Source of the DNA: Chitinophaga terrae (ex Kim and Jung 2007)
Lineage (GTDB): Bacteria; Bacteroidota; Bacteroidia; Chitinophagales; Chitinophagaceae
Direction: 5' to 3'
Assembly: GCF_900107795.1 (NCBI RefSeq)
Contig: NZ_FNRL01000010.1
Span: 124,001 to 188,000, forward strand
DNA: 64,000 nt
Of this stretch, positions 1 to 7,888 are shown in pieces. Position 1 is the first letter of the stretch. Every line of letters begins with the position of its first letter. Position numbers and translations under genes: made by a program. The notes below the pieces were generated by a model, which saw nothing but the letters and a program-made list of their open reading frames with translations, was not told the DNA's origin and searched no databases.

Positions 1-141
1 TTGAGCGATGAAGATAAGAAGCTGATGGGAGGCCGTGATATTCCGCCCCCTCCGCCTGCCGACCTGTTCATTGCGTTTATACAACCCATTTATGCCAACC
101 TGTTGAGGGACCTTCAGAGTTTTTATACCAGCCTGCCCTGA
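1..141 (+). CDS. C-terminal end of an unrecognised protein (5' cut by window)
   Basis: An open frame runs from the first base to a TGA at 139-141 and gives 46 residues, with a proline run (PPPPP) followed by a mostly hydrophobic/amphipathic tail ending SFYTSLP. The start lies outside the window. The frame ends exactly where the convergent thioredoxin gene's stop begins, which supports it being a real gene end. No family was recognised. Confidence 0.5.
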   Translation: MSDEDKKLMGGRDIPPPPPADLFIAFIQPIYANLLRDLQSFYTSLP

Positions 142-441
142 TCAGGCGATCTTTTCCCTGACTATAGGGATCAACTGGTGAGCTGGTACTACCCCGCTCT
201 GGCGCCACAATAACTTTCCGTCTTTAAAAAGCATCAGCGTAGGAACGCTGCTGATCTGCCATTGGGCGGCCAGTTGCTGGTTCTTATCTATATCGATCTG
301 CAGGATGCGTAAGCTATCCCCTAATTTATCTTTTATTTCTCTCAAAATCGGAGGAACCATTTTACAGGGGCCGCACCAGGTAGCATAGCAGTCGATAAGC
401 ACGGGAGTCGGGGATTGTAGTATAGCTTGCAAATTTTCCAT
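142..441 (-). CDS. thioredoxin family protein
   Basis: The 99-residue protein has the thioredoxin active site WCGPCK near residues 22-27, the cis-proline segment SSVPTLMLFKDG near 64-75, and the length of a bare thioredoxin fold with no signal peptide. It should act in the cytoplasm as a dithiol-disulfide reductant. Known family behaviour is that the two active-site cysteines reduce substrate disulfides and are recycled by thioredoxin reductase. It is convergent with the partial gene on its left, with no spacer, and divergent from the methyltransferase gene on its right. It may be one of several thioredoxins in the genome, so no symbol is given. Confidence 0.93.
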   Translation of the reverse strand: MENLQAILQSPTPVLIDCYATWCGPCKMVPPILREIKDKLGDSLRILQIDIDKNQQLAAQWQISSVPTLMLFKDGKLLWRQSGVVPAHQLIPIVREKIA

Positions 442-529
442 TTCCTGACGTTTTTGATGTACTACAAATTACGACTTTTTGAGAAGTACCGGATATTAGC
501 TATATTAGGAACACAACCAAAATCTATGT

Positions 530-1087
530 ATGTCCCTGCTTTTTATCGCCGTTTATACGGCATGGCTTGCATCCGAAATCCTATTGAACAGATTCTTACG
601 AGGCAGCAATACTGATCAGCAACAAAAAGACAAAGGCAGTCTTTCTTTTATGTGGATTATTATCATTGCCAGTATTGTTGTTGCCGGTTTTATCGGGCAT
701 TCTACCTACCGGCCTATCGGCGGCAATGCAGTCCGTTTAGCTGGCCTGGCCGTTATTATTCTTGGCATGATACTGCGATTTGCAGCGGTTTCCCAACTGG
801 GCCGGCTGTTTACAGTAATGGTAACGATCAGGGAAGGACATAATATTAAAAAAGACGGGCTGTACAAATATCTGCGTCACCCCTCCTATGCGGGGTCCTT
901 GCTCAGTTTCATAGGTTATGGCTTATCCATGAATAACTGGCTGGCTTTGATCGTTGTATTTGTACCAGTGTTCCTGGTGTTTGTTTACAGGATGCAGATT
1001 GAAGAGCAGGTGCTGATGGGGCAGTTCGGCGATGAGTATGTCAACTATATGAAAACTACTAAACGAGTGATCCCCTGGATTTATTAA
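530..1087 (+). CDS. isoprenylcysteine carboxyl methyltransferase-like integral membrane methyltransferase
   Basis: This 185-residue membrane protein has about four hydrophobic segments and the signature LRHPSYAGSLLSFIGYGLSM near residues 113-132. That matches the RHPxYxG motif of the ICMT/phospholipid methyltransferase superfamily, which binds S-adenosylmethionine. A conserved acidic tail follows (IEEQVLMGQFGDEYVNYM). In bacteria such proteins methylate lipids or small hydrophobic substrates at the inner membrane; the substrate here cannot be read from sequence. It is divergent from thioredoxin. The ATG at 530 gives a natural membrane-inserting N-terminus. Confidence 0.82.
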   Translation: MSLLFIAVYTAWLASEILLNRFLRGSNTDQQQKDKGSLSFMWIIIIASIVVAGFIGHSTYRPIGGNAVRLAGLAVIILGMILRFAAVSQLGRLFTVMVTIREGHNIKKDGLYKYLRHPSYAGSLLSFIGYGLSMNNWLALIVVFVPVFLVFVYRMQIEEQVLMGQFGDEYVNYMKTTKRVIPWIY

Positions 1088-1220
1088 ATAAGTTGTTAGT
1101 GAATTTCGGTGTGATATATGAACGCTGGGGCGGCTTGTGAGCCGGGCTATTGATATTTATTTTAAGTCGTGAATGTTCATACTGGGGGATATTTGGCCAG
1201 GCCGCAAGGGAAATACCTGG

Positions 1221-1643
1221 TTAATAGGTTTGGGCTGATCTTTTGCTGATATTACATATCTTTCCTATCTTCTTATAAAAAAACAAAATAAACAATAAAA
1301 TGCCAATTATTCCATTCAGCATACCATTCCCATCAATATGCCTTTCTGAGGTAATGGAAACATACATAAAATACTCAGCAGTAAAAATTGCCAATACGGC
1401 AAAGGCAAATAAAAATATATTCTTTATCCTAAAAGAAAAATAAATAGGAGCAGAAAATAGCATTATGCTTACGGCGGGTAAAAACATAACCATCCATAAA
1501 TAGTAGTACCAATCCGTTATACTCCTCAACTCCCATACCCTTAAAATCCTATAATCGTTCATTTCTATCATCCGAGTTGAGTAAAAAACTAAGTATTTTA
1601 AAAATACAAATAGCAGAACGTTCTTGAATGTCATTGTAATCAT
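1221..1643 (-). CDS. hypothetical membrane protein, about four helices
   Basis: The 140-residue product is AT-rich in codon use and very hydrophobic, with about four membrane segments separated by short polar loops (for example a DGNGML loop near residue 105) and a basic tail. No family was recognised. It is the leftmost of a series of leftward small exported or membrane genes that trail behind the Rhs toxin locus. By position it could be an immunity or accessory protein, but that is inference only. Confidence 0.55.
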   Translation of the reverse strand: MITMTFKNVLLFVFLKYLVFYSTRMIEMNDYRILRVWELRSITDWYYYLWMVMFLPAVSIMLFSAPIYFSFRIKNIFLFAFAVLAIFTAEYFMYVSITSERHIDGNGMLNGIIGILLFILFFYKKIGKICNISKRSAQTY

Positions 1644-1724
1644 ACCACGAATTTAACCATCAATTCTTTTTACTTTCTTCGCTTCCGACTTCTCGTGTCA
1701 TACCAGTCGTGCGATTCCAAACGG

Positions 1725-2252
1725 TTAATTGCCTTGCATTTCTTTAATGTCATAACCAGATATTTTTCCTTTAGTATAAACGCTTAGATCTATTGGCGCG
1801 CCTTTGCAAATATTAAGCGTACCTTCCAGCGAAGGTTCGTTAAAACTCTGCAATGATCCGATCTCAGTTTCCGATAATTTCAACATCACTTTTTTGACGG
1901 CTGTTGTTTTGTGAAACAATGAATCCTCCGTAAATCCACCTGTGCAGAGAAACAAAGCCCCTCCCACGTTAATGAAACCGCTATAATCCAATGTTCTGGC
2001 GTTATCCCACATTTCAGGAGCAATGTACAACGACCTGCGACCTTCAGAAAGATGAAACTCCAGTGAATAATAATACTTCCCGGGCCTGTAAAACCCGGCA
2101 TTAGAGGAAACGATAGAAGATAATAAATCATAAAGGCACTTGTCAGTTCGATATTCGGTCAAATACCTATTATCTTTTCCTCCACTATTATATGCATAGT
2201 TTAAATTACAAGTAGTTGAAATTAAAAAAATGCCAATAATTATCTTTTTCAT
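1725..2252 (-). CDS. hypothetical exported protein
   Basis: Starting at the internal Met (MKKIIIGIFLIS) gives a classical signal peptide and about 175 residues; the earlier in-frame ATG at 2279 would put charged and bulky residues before it. The mature part is mixed alpha/beta with no recognised motif. If the upstream ATG is used, it overlaps the end of the next gene (2276-2761) by four bases, which suggests translational coupling. It is part of the AT-rich small-gene series downstream of the Rhs locus. Confidence 0.55.
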   Translation of the reverse strand: MKKIIIGIFLISTTCNLNYAYNSGGKDNRYLTEYRTDKCLYDLLSSIVSSNAGFYRPGKYYYSLEFHLSEGRRSLYIAPEMWDNARTLDYSGFINVGGALFLCTGGFTEDSLFHKTTAVKKVMLKLSETEIGSLQSFNEPSLEGTLNICKGAPIDLSVYTKGKISGYDIKEMQGN

Positions 2253-2275
2253 AAGATAACAAAATTCCATTTTTA

Positions 2276-2761
2276 TCAACGTTCCGCCTTATGCTCATGC
2301 CGCTGCGAGGCAGTCATTGCGGTAAGCCGTTTATTTCGTGAAACCAAATAACCAGCTAACATGAAGCCAAACAGTGATACAGCATGTATCCACAAATTAT
2401 TATCTTCAAATCCAATTCCTTCTTTAATATCCATAATTAAATTAATTGTAAGAAAACGACGGGCCGATATAAATGAGACAATGTTCATCAGCATTAAACA
2501 TATCAGTCCGTCGATGATCCATCTAACCGAATTCGAGATTGATAACGTTGCTTCCAACATCTTCAGCAGTGGATAGAAAATTACTCCCAATAACAATCCC
2601 TCAACATAAAACCATACCAGATAAGAAAGTATCTCTGCCGAAAAAACATTAAAAACGAAATAAAGGAGCATGAGCGCTAATATGCAGCATAGATGATATA
2701 ATGATATAAATTTCAGAGAAACTTTCATCAGGGGGTCTATTATTTTAGAGGAAAACACCAT
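2276..2761 (-). CDS. hypothetical membrane protein
   Basis: This 161-residue protein has about four hydrophobic segments (near residues 20-45, 47-66, 83-100 and 128-142) and a basic C-terminus rich in Arg, Lys and His. It overlaps the 3' end of the upstream leftward gene (2740-3531) and lies end to start with 1725-2252, so the three genes are probably co-transcribed. No domain was recognised. Confidence 0.55.
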   Translation of the reverse strand: MVFSSKIIDPLMKVSLKFISLYHLCCILALMLLYFVFNVFSAEILSYLVWFYVEGLLLGVIFYPLLKMLEATLSISNSVRWIIDGLICLMLMNIVSFISARRFLTINLIMDIKEGIGFEDNNLWIHAVSLFGFMLAGYLVSRNKRLTAMTASQRHEHKAER

Positions 2762-3531
2762 TTAGAATTGGTAGTGTCAATATAAAAATTCCCTTTCTCC
2801 GCCTCGTAAAGGATTAGAAAATATGGCTGCAAAAGGCGTTGCCCCTCTCTCAGGCTAACACACCTTACAACATTTCCCTGAAGGTTATCCCATTCTGCAA
2901 ACTCCAAACTGCCATCCAAATCAAAATCTCCAATGCAAGTCGGCTCCTGATAACTTTCATCATTGTTATTCAACGTTACCAATCCATAGAGTTTAATAAA
3001 ACCTGGATCGGTTATTTCGCATAACAAAATATACCAGGGCTGCAAACCAGTACCGTTAAAGTCGGTCTTTTCGAAATGAATAGAAACAAATTCTCTATGA
3101 TTGTAACTAAATTCATACATCGCCGACATTTCTAATCTCAAAGGGCGATTATCAGGCCGATTACGGAAAATCGAATCAATAAAATAAGCTTTTCCAGCAA
3201 GTTCAATTTTTTCTAGTTCCCTGATCCCTTTATTGTCAAACCAATTTAGCGAGTATTGATAAAATGCTATTTTTAATGGCGATGTATGTTCCCGGTAAAC
3301 AGTTAATGTATTGGGAACATCCGAACCGGCTCTGATAACTCTTCTTTTGGTAGCAAACTTTGGCAGATCGATCCGTTTAAATGGCAATATCCTACGTTGA
3401 ACTATTTCATAAGAAAAGGATAGGGAGTCCTTTTGTTCTCCTATCATCCCTTTAACATTGTTAATGGGATAGAAAGATAACGCAACGACCCACATCAATA
3501 GCATTTTGATGCTATAACATGCTTTCTTCAT
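2740..3531 (-). CDS. hypothetical exported protein with a DxDxDG-type motif
   Basis: The 263-residue protein begins with a signal-peptide-like stretch (MKKACYSIKMLLMWVVALSF). Near residue 205 it has GDFDLDGSLEFAEWD, an EF-hand/FG-GAP-like calcium-loop pattern. The rest is beta-rich and unassigned. Its 3' end overlaps the following membrane-protein gene by 22 bases, which suggests an operon. It may be a periplasmic or surface protein. No family name can be given safely. Confidence 0.55.
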   Translation of the reverse strand: MKKACYSIKMLLMWVVALSFYPINNVKGMIGEQKDSLSFSYEIVQRRILPFKRIDLPKFATKRRVIRAGSDVPNTLTVYREHTSPLKIAFYQYSLNWFDNKGIRELEKIELAGKAYFIDSIFRNRPDNRPLRLEMSAMYEFSYNHREFVSIHFEKTDFNGTGLQPWYILLCEITDPGFIKLYGLVTLNNNDESYQEPTCIGDFDLDGSLEFAEWDNLQGNVVRCVSLREGQRLLQPYFLILYEAEKGNFYIDTTNSKWCFPLK

Positions 3532-3876
3532 TAGATCTGTTGTTTAGTGCCATAATCCTTTACTACCGGGAAAGGGCGTTGTTAACTCTTGCTTACTCGC
3601 AGCAAATCCAAATAAAATTAATAATACCGGGCACATTACCGAGCAAAATTTTCACTTCCATTCAGGGAAACCTTTCGAATTCGCTTCGCAACATCACAAT
3701 TCGCTGCTCAGCGCAATACCTATATACCAGCGCTAACCGGGAGAATATTATAAGCGATGCAATATATTTACCTGGCACATATCTTACGAGAATCCTTTCA
3801 GCCAAATCAATCTTCCATTCTTAACCTGTTATAGATCGATAGTTGAGTTTTTTCCATAAAATTTACCTCAAAAAAT
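3532..3876. other. 345-base stretch without a supported gene
   Basis: The stretch lies between two leftward hypothetical genes. A 101-codon rightward frame covers part of it, but it starts inside the neighbouring gene, has no recognisable protein features, and its composition looks like non-coding AT-rich DNA. No repeat, RNA gene or clear terminator was seen. Confidence 0.4.
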
Positions 3877-4383
3877 CTACAACCCCTGATCTGTATCCGG
3901 GTTATCCCCTTCCATCAAAAATTTATCTTTAAATTCAGGAGAATTACATCCAAAGTAAAGTGTGGTATCCTTGTTCGAAATTGTAAAAAACGAACCGGCA
4001 TTTATCCTATAGCTGTATTGACTACTATCAATTTGTACCAGTCCCTTCACTTCGCAAGGCAAAACATAATAGAGGTAATGGAAATCACGCATACTTATAG
4101 GTTTCCCATGCTTCAAAATTGCAACAATTGACTCATTTGAGAGTCGCCATTCCATGCATTTAGAATATATTACATCAGCTGGTTTCAGATTTTGCGACTC
4201 CCAGTTGGTTGATAATACCTTAACAAGGGAGTTAGATTTAATAACAATTTTACCATGGGATTCATTAACATCCCCGTTATCGGATCTTTTCAGAGACTTT
4301 TCATTAGTGAGACCGGTCTTAGTCTTACAAGCGAGACATGTACACAAAATGAAGCCTAATAACGGAAAAATAAAAGTTCTCAT
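3877..4383 (-). CDS. hypothetical lipoprotein
   Basis: The 168-residue product starts with MRTFIFPLLGFILCTCLAC followed by KTKT, a signal peptide ending in a lipobox-like LxxC/LAC, so it is probably a lipoprotein facing the periplasm or exported to the outer membrane. The mature part has no recognised domain. It sits in the series of small AT-rich leftward genes behind the Rhs locus. Confidence 0.6.
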   Translation of the reverse strand: MRTFIFPLLGFILCTCLACKTKTGLTNEKSLKRSDNGDVNESHGKIVIKSNSLVKVLSTNWESQNLKPADVIYSKCMEWRLSNESIVAILKHGKPISMRDFHYLYYVLPCEVKGLVQIDSSQYSYRINAGSFFTISNKDTTLYFGCNSPEFKDKFLMEGDNPDTDQGL

Positions 4384-4474
4384 AAATTGGTTATATCGAT
4401 GTTATCTTGTAGAAAAATAATAACCCATTGAACTATCACGCTCTAACCGGTTGGAGTAAAAAGGTACCAATATA

Positions 4475-4762
4475 TCAAGAGGTCTCAAACAAATGCCAAT
4501 TGGCTTTAATGTTCTTGTACTGATCCGGCAACAGTCGAATTGCATCTTCAACTGTTGCATAAACTCCATCCTGAACTGTTTCCCAGTCGCTATCACAGCT
4601 AAATCTATTAAATATATGGGAATTTTCATATTGGCAAATTGCAAGTCCGTATACTTCCTCACTTTGGGGGCTATCGATCATCTCAACATATCCGAAAGGT
4701 TGCGATCCGGACCAAGCCCACATAATAACCTTTGCTCCATCGATGTATGCTGGTGGTTTCAT
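4475..4762 (-). CDS. hypothetical small cytoplasmic protein
   Basis: The 95-residue acidic, tryptophan-containing protein has no signal peptide (MKPPAYIDGAKVIMWAW at the start; a DWETVQDGVYATVEDA segment near residues 58-73). Its size, acidity and location among immunity-like genes would fit an immunity protein, but no Imm family was recognised. A different leftward frame over 4402-4662 overlaps it and looks less protein-like. Confidence 0.5.
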   Translation of the reverse strand: MKPPAYIDGAKVIMWAWSGSQPFGYVEMIDSPQSEEVYGLAICQYENSHIFNRFSCDSDWETVQDGVYATVEDAIRLLPDQYKNIKANWHLFETS

Positions 4763-4792
4763 ATACCAAGTTCCTAAAAGTGCCTGTTTTGT

Positions 4793-5251
4793 TTACTTAG
4801 GGTTAATAAATCTAAACTTAGAATGCTGCCTGACAAATTCAATATTTCTTCTTTCCATAGAAACTGCAACATTCGTTTCCTTAACCAGTCTCCCATTGTC
4901 ATAAATCCTCATAATCCCTTTATCTGAGTCAAGCTCAATATTGAAACCTATCTTTGTTTCAACGGGTACATAGCCATAAAATTCGGCATACCCTTGACTT
5001 AAACTATACGGGAACTGGACAGATTGCACGGTAGCTACATATTCGCTTTTATTGGTTGTTGAAACGGCAATCCCAATTATTCCGTAAGCATGATTTCCAG
5101 ATATATTCAAAGAAATGATTTCTCCTTTGAACTTTACATGATTCAATATCCTAGCATCAGCATTTGAATAGCGATCTGACAAATAGACCCGATAACAAAT
5201 GCTGATCATCAACATCATGACTACTAAAAACCAAACCTTATGCTTTGTCAT
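4793..5251 (-). CDS. hypothetical membrane-anchored protein
   Basis: The Met at 5251 gives MTKHKVWFLVVMMLMISICY, a single N-terminal membrane anchor or uncleaved signal, followed by about 130 beta-rich residues. A longer in-frame start at 5329 would add 26 residues before the anchor and is less likely. The segment from about residue 30 (ILNHVKFKGEIISLNISGNH) has the alternating pattern of a beta-sandwich. No family was recognised. Confidence 0.55.
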   Translation of the reverse strand: MTKHKVWFLVVMMLMISICYRVYLSDRYSNADARILNHVKFKGEIISLNISGNHAYGIIGIAVSTTNKSEYVATVQSVQFPYSLSQGYAEFYGYVPVETKIGFNIELDSDKGIMRIYDNGRLVKETNVAVSMERRNIEFVRQHSKFRFINPK

Positions 5252-5430
5252 AAATACCAGTCTAACGTTTTTACATTTGTATAAGCAGGTTGTTGCCAAA
5301 ATATGCGCCTTTATGACCGGTGCAAACATAAAGAAACCCGTTTTTCGGGCAACTATTTAGTCTAAACCGTGTCTGTAATTGATCAGATTCCCACCTTACT
5401 TACTTTACACCATTGCTTTGCTTCATCTGT

Positions 5431-5832
5431 TCACCTACTCAAGAATATTAAAAGATCTGTAAACGTTCCTCCCCTCTCAACAGCCTCTTCATCGGACATT
5501 CCAATAAAAGGTACTTCAATAAAAAAGCCTTCTTCCTTCTTTAAACCAATTGCTGTATCTCCACCATCCGAGCCTATAAAAAAAAGACCGGGAGCAAATT
5601 TATCTACCGCATAGTCTTCATTAGCTTCCAACAATTCCTGAAAAGGCCAAAAACGCACGTATCTTCCATTCTCGCCTATAACCCCCTCTCCTCCATTAAA
5701 CTCTTTCATGTAAGCCAGATAATCCGAAGGGAAATTAACTGGTATATCCCGGAGAATAGTATGGAACTGTTCTTCAGTAAGTGGCGGGTTTTGATCAAGG
5801 CCTGAAACAAGTTTTTTTAACAGATCATTCAT
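5431..5832 (-). CDS. SMI1/KNR4 (SUKH) family immunity protein
   Basis: The 133-residue protein has the SUKH layout: an N-terminal helix, the PSDYLAYMKEFNGGEG segment near residues 35-50, YVRFWPFQELLEANEDY near 58-74, and LFFIGSDGGDTAIGL near 83-97. SUKH proteins are known immunity proteins that neutralise the C-terminal toxins of polymorphic toxin systems in the cytoplasm. Just upstream on the same strand lies a toxin-tail-like fragment (5912-6052), and an orphan Rhs tip lies further upstream. The inferred role is immunity against a lost or displaced Rhs toxin tip. Confidence 0.88.
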   Translation of the reverse strand: MNDLLKKLVSGLDQNPPLTEEQFHTILRDIPVNFPSDYLAYMKEFNGGEGVIGENGRYVRFWPFQELLEANEDYAVDKFAPGLFFIGSDGGDTAIGLKKEEGFFIEVPFIGMSDEEAVERGGTFTDLLIFLSR

Positions 5833-5911
5833 ATTTCATTTTTACAATTTGTTTTCATATCTTATAGGCAGCAGGATGAGTTTTTAATTCATGATCATTG
5901 TCTAATGTCCT

Positions 5912-6052
5912 TTAACGAATATATTTCCGCAAGCGCCCATTAGTAACAAGATCCCTCATCTTCAAATGTTCTTTCCATTTATCAATCTTTATCCATTTAT
6001 CAATATATTTTTTAGATTTCCCTCCGACAGCATAACCAAGTCCTTCGTGTGA
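5912..6052 (-). pseudogene. fragment of a toxin C-terminus
   Basis: An open stretch of about 46 codons reads SHEGLGYAVGGKSKKYIDKW, continues to a basic tail, and ends RLRKYIR at a TAA (5912-5914). It has no start codon in a sensible place and is bounded upstream by the TAA that closes the next gene. The strongly basic, glycine-containing tail directly upstream of a SUKH gene is what the end of a nuclease-type Rhs tip would look like. It is read here as a leftover toxin tail whose immunity gene (5431-5832) survives. That assignment is inference. Confidence 0.45.
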
Positions 6053-6328
6053 TTAGGGATAAAACGAGCTGTGCTCAAATGTTATTCCTGGATTCTTTCT
6101 AAAAATCTGTTTAATGCTCACTTTCCTATCCTCTCTTTTAAAAAAAGATTTATTAACGAATGAAAACTCACCTATACCATCAACGATTTTTACGGTCAGC
6201 AATTCATTTCTATTTAAATAGAATATAAATGCGACACCCGAAAAGAAGAAAATCATACATAGCAGATAGAGAAAACTTTTACTAAGAGGCAAAGTTCCAA
6301 AACCAATATAAAAAAGGATTATACCCAA
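6053..6328 (-). CDS. hypothetical two-helix membrane protein, possible immunity protein
   Basis: The 91-residue product has two membrane segments at its N-terminus and a cytosolic-looking charged tail (NKSFFKREDRKVSIKQIFRKN). Its stop codon abuts the toxin-tail fragment in the same frame, as if recombination had joined the two. The layout resembles the larger neighbour 6418-6939 (membrane segments, then a basic domain). It may be an immunity protein, or the 5' part of a disrupted one. Confidence 0.45.
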   Translation of the reverse strand: MGIILFYIGFGTLPLSKSFLYLLCMIFFFSGVAFIFYLNRNELLTVKIVDGIGEFSFVNKSFFKREDRKVSIKQIFRKNPGITFEHSSFYP

Positions 6329-6417
6329 AAGTATTAAATACCAGAGAGCCTTTTCCAGAAATTTAGCTTTATTTTATAACCATATAACTATGTTTTGAAT
6401 TAATCAAACAATTGAGA

Positions 6418-6939
6418 CTATTCTGGTAAAAGCAGCGCTCCTCTACGTTTAAGAGCATCAGTATCATATTTTATTAAAGGATTTCCCTTTACATACTTAT
6501 TCATTTCCAGAATATCTTCTTTCTCCCAACCAACATTATACTTTTGTCGTATTTCAAATCTCAATCTGCCCCTTTTTAAAATCTGAAATGAATTCACAAA
6601 AACACCTCTCAGATATCTTGTTGGCACATATCTAAACATTAATTCGTCATATCTAAAATCACAAGAACGTTTAAAAATTAGTAATCTGTAAAAACAGATA
6701 GTACAAATGCGTTTATCATCATCAAATAGAATCTTATAGACGGCTTTATCTGGATATACTAACAAAAAAATCGGAATCATTGATATTATTAATATCTCAG
6801 CTAACAGCCAATGCTGAATAGACCAATTGAAAAACGCCCCCCAAAATAATACATGTCCGTAAGTCAGAATAACAAAGCTCCAACTAAGCATTGCAGAATT
6901 AACAGCCTGGTGCCTCTGTTTCACTTCAAATATCTTCAT
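6418..6939 (-). CDS. hypothetical membrane protein, candidate immunity for the orphan Rhs tip
   Basis: This 173-residue protein has two membrane helices (about residues 18-38 and 43-62) and then a beta-rich, arginine-rich soluble domain, similar in layout to PH-like membrane proteins. It begins only 23 bases after the orphan Rhs tip gene ends, on the same strand, which is the usual place for the cognate immunity gene in polymorphic toxin loci. No family was recognised, so the role rests on position. Confidence 0.55.
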   Translation of the reverse strand: MKIFEVKQRHQAVNSAMLSWSFVILTYGHVLFWGAFFNWSIQHWLLAEILIISMIPIFLLVYPDKAVYKILFDDDKRICTICFYRLLIFKRSCDFRYDELMFRYVPTRYLRGVFVNSFQILKRGRLRFEIRQKYNVGWEKEDILEMNKYVKGNPLIKYDTDALKRRGALLLPE

Positions 6940-6962
6940 GATATTATAAAATTAAACCCATT

Positions 6963-7724
6963 TTATATTCCAAAGGTATTATCAAAAAAATTAACCTTCG
7001 GTTTTAAACTTTTCTGAGTTTGGGGCGCAAATGGAGTAGGTTTATCCACTTTATTATTTAGATTTCCATTATTAGTTTTTGGGGTTTCACTATCTGTCTT
7101 TGGCTGACCTACTGCTTGTACAGCCTTTGCAAAATCGTTCATAGGCTGCAATTGATTTTCTTTTCCGGCATTATAAAAATCAAAGCCCATATATGTATTA
7201 TTACCAATGAATGAAGCCACATCGGCTTGAGTTTTTGGTAGTCCGCCAGTTATCAAACCAACAAGACCATAAACCACCTGTCCGGCATTTCTTGCTGTAG
7301 CGGCCTTATTACCAGACATATAATCAATACCCATACCTAGTGTTTCAGAAATTCCACCTGGAATGTTATCTGCTTTATGCCCATCATTTGGTTGCAAGCC
7401 AACCATGATCTTTGCAAAACCAAGTCCCACAGATGTAGCTCCTGTTGGAATTGCGACAGCTCCAAACACCTGCCCTACACCTGTAGGAGTAGCTGCGGCG
7501 GCTGCTCCACCTGCTATACCTAAGCCACCACCAAGAATCATATAAGTTCCTCTCAATACAGCATCCCAGTAATAAAGTCCTTTCACATCATATTTACGAA
7601 TAGGATTGTTTAAGACATATACATAAGGAGAATATTGCTCATATTTTTCAGACAGGGAATCAACAGTATGCCATCTCCCCACCTGCGTATCATACATCTT
7701 CGCTCCATAATCATACCACTCCAA
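6963..7724 (-). CDS. orphan Rhs C-terminal tip (end of the Rhs core plus a variable domain)
   Basis: The 253-residue frame begins inside an Rhs-associated core: EWYDYGAKMYDTQVGRWHTV, then YSPYVYVLNNPIRKYDVKG, the conserved boundary that precedes variable tips. After it comes a different tip from that of the main Rhs protein: a glycine/alanine-rich hydrophobic stretch (about residues 56-115), then a polar, proline/asparagine-rich tail ending FFDNTFGI. The 5' part of the core is present but frameshifted (7725-7870). It is a displaced toxin cassette of the kind known from Rhs loci and may need recombination into a full-length rhs to be made. The toxic activity is unknown. Confidence 0.75.
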   Translation of the reverse strand: MEWYDYGAKMYDTQVGRWHTVDSLSEKYEQYSPYVYVLNNPIRKYDVKGLYYWDAVLRGTYMILGGGLGIAGGAAAAATPTGVGQVFGAVAIPTGATSVGLGFAKIMVGLQPNDGHKADNIPGGISETLGMGIDYMSGNKAATARNAGQVVYGLVGLITGGLPKTQADVASFIGNNTYMGFDFYNAGKENQLQPMNDFAKAVQAVGQPKTDSETPKTNNGNLNNKVDKPTPFAPQTQKSLKPKVNFFDNTFGI

Positions 7725-7870
7725 CCCACTACCATCCCCAAACTCCTTACTCTGCAGCTCTTCCCGTTATACTTAAGTCGATTCACCGGATAATCCCCCT
7801 ACCAACGCACTCGAACTAATCCCCGCCATCGTCAACCCAAACGGATAATAATGCGTCTCTTCCAGCGGAT
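7725..7870 (-). pseudogene. frameshifted remnant of an Rhs-associated core
   Basis: Read leftward, the DNA encodes EETHYYPFGLTMAGISSSAL in one frame, then YPVNRLKYNGK in a second, then the ELQSKEFGDG-type segment that runs into the orphan tip. At least two frame changes are therefore needed to restore the core. The matching part of the intact Rhs protein reads EETHYYPFGLTMAGISSNAL. The remnant shows that the tip at 6963-7724 was once attached to a full core. Confidence 0.75.
7803..7864. repeat. 62-bp direct repeat, copy 1 (Rhs core)
   Basis: This segment matches 9177-9238 at 59 of 62 positions by eye. It encodes the YYPFGLTMAGISS part of the Rhs core. It is the homologous stretch through which the orphan tip could recombine with the intact rhs gene 1374 bases to the right. 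Confidence 0.85.
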
Positions 7871-7888
7871 AATGCAATCATATTGTGC

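Noticed and set aside
3519..3824. 101-codon rightward frame between hypothetical genes
   Set aside because: Starts within the neighbouring gene and lacks any domain or ribosome-binding context; kept as a gene-free stretch.
4402..4662. 86-codon leftward frame overlapping the 95-residue gene
   Set aside because: Overlaps 4475-4762 in another frame; that one has better composition, acidic balance and a clean start.
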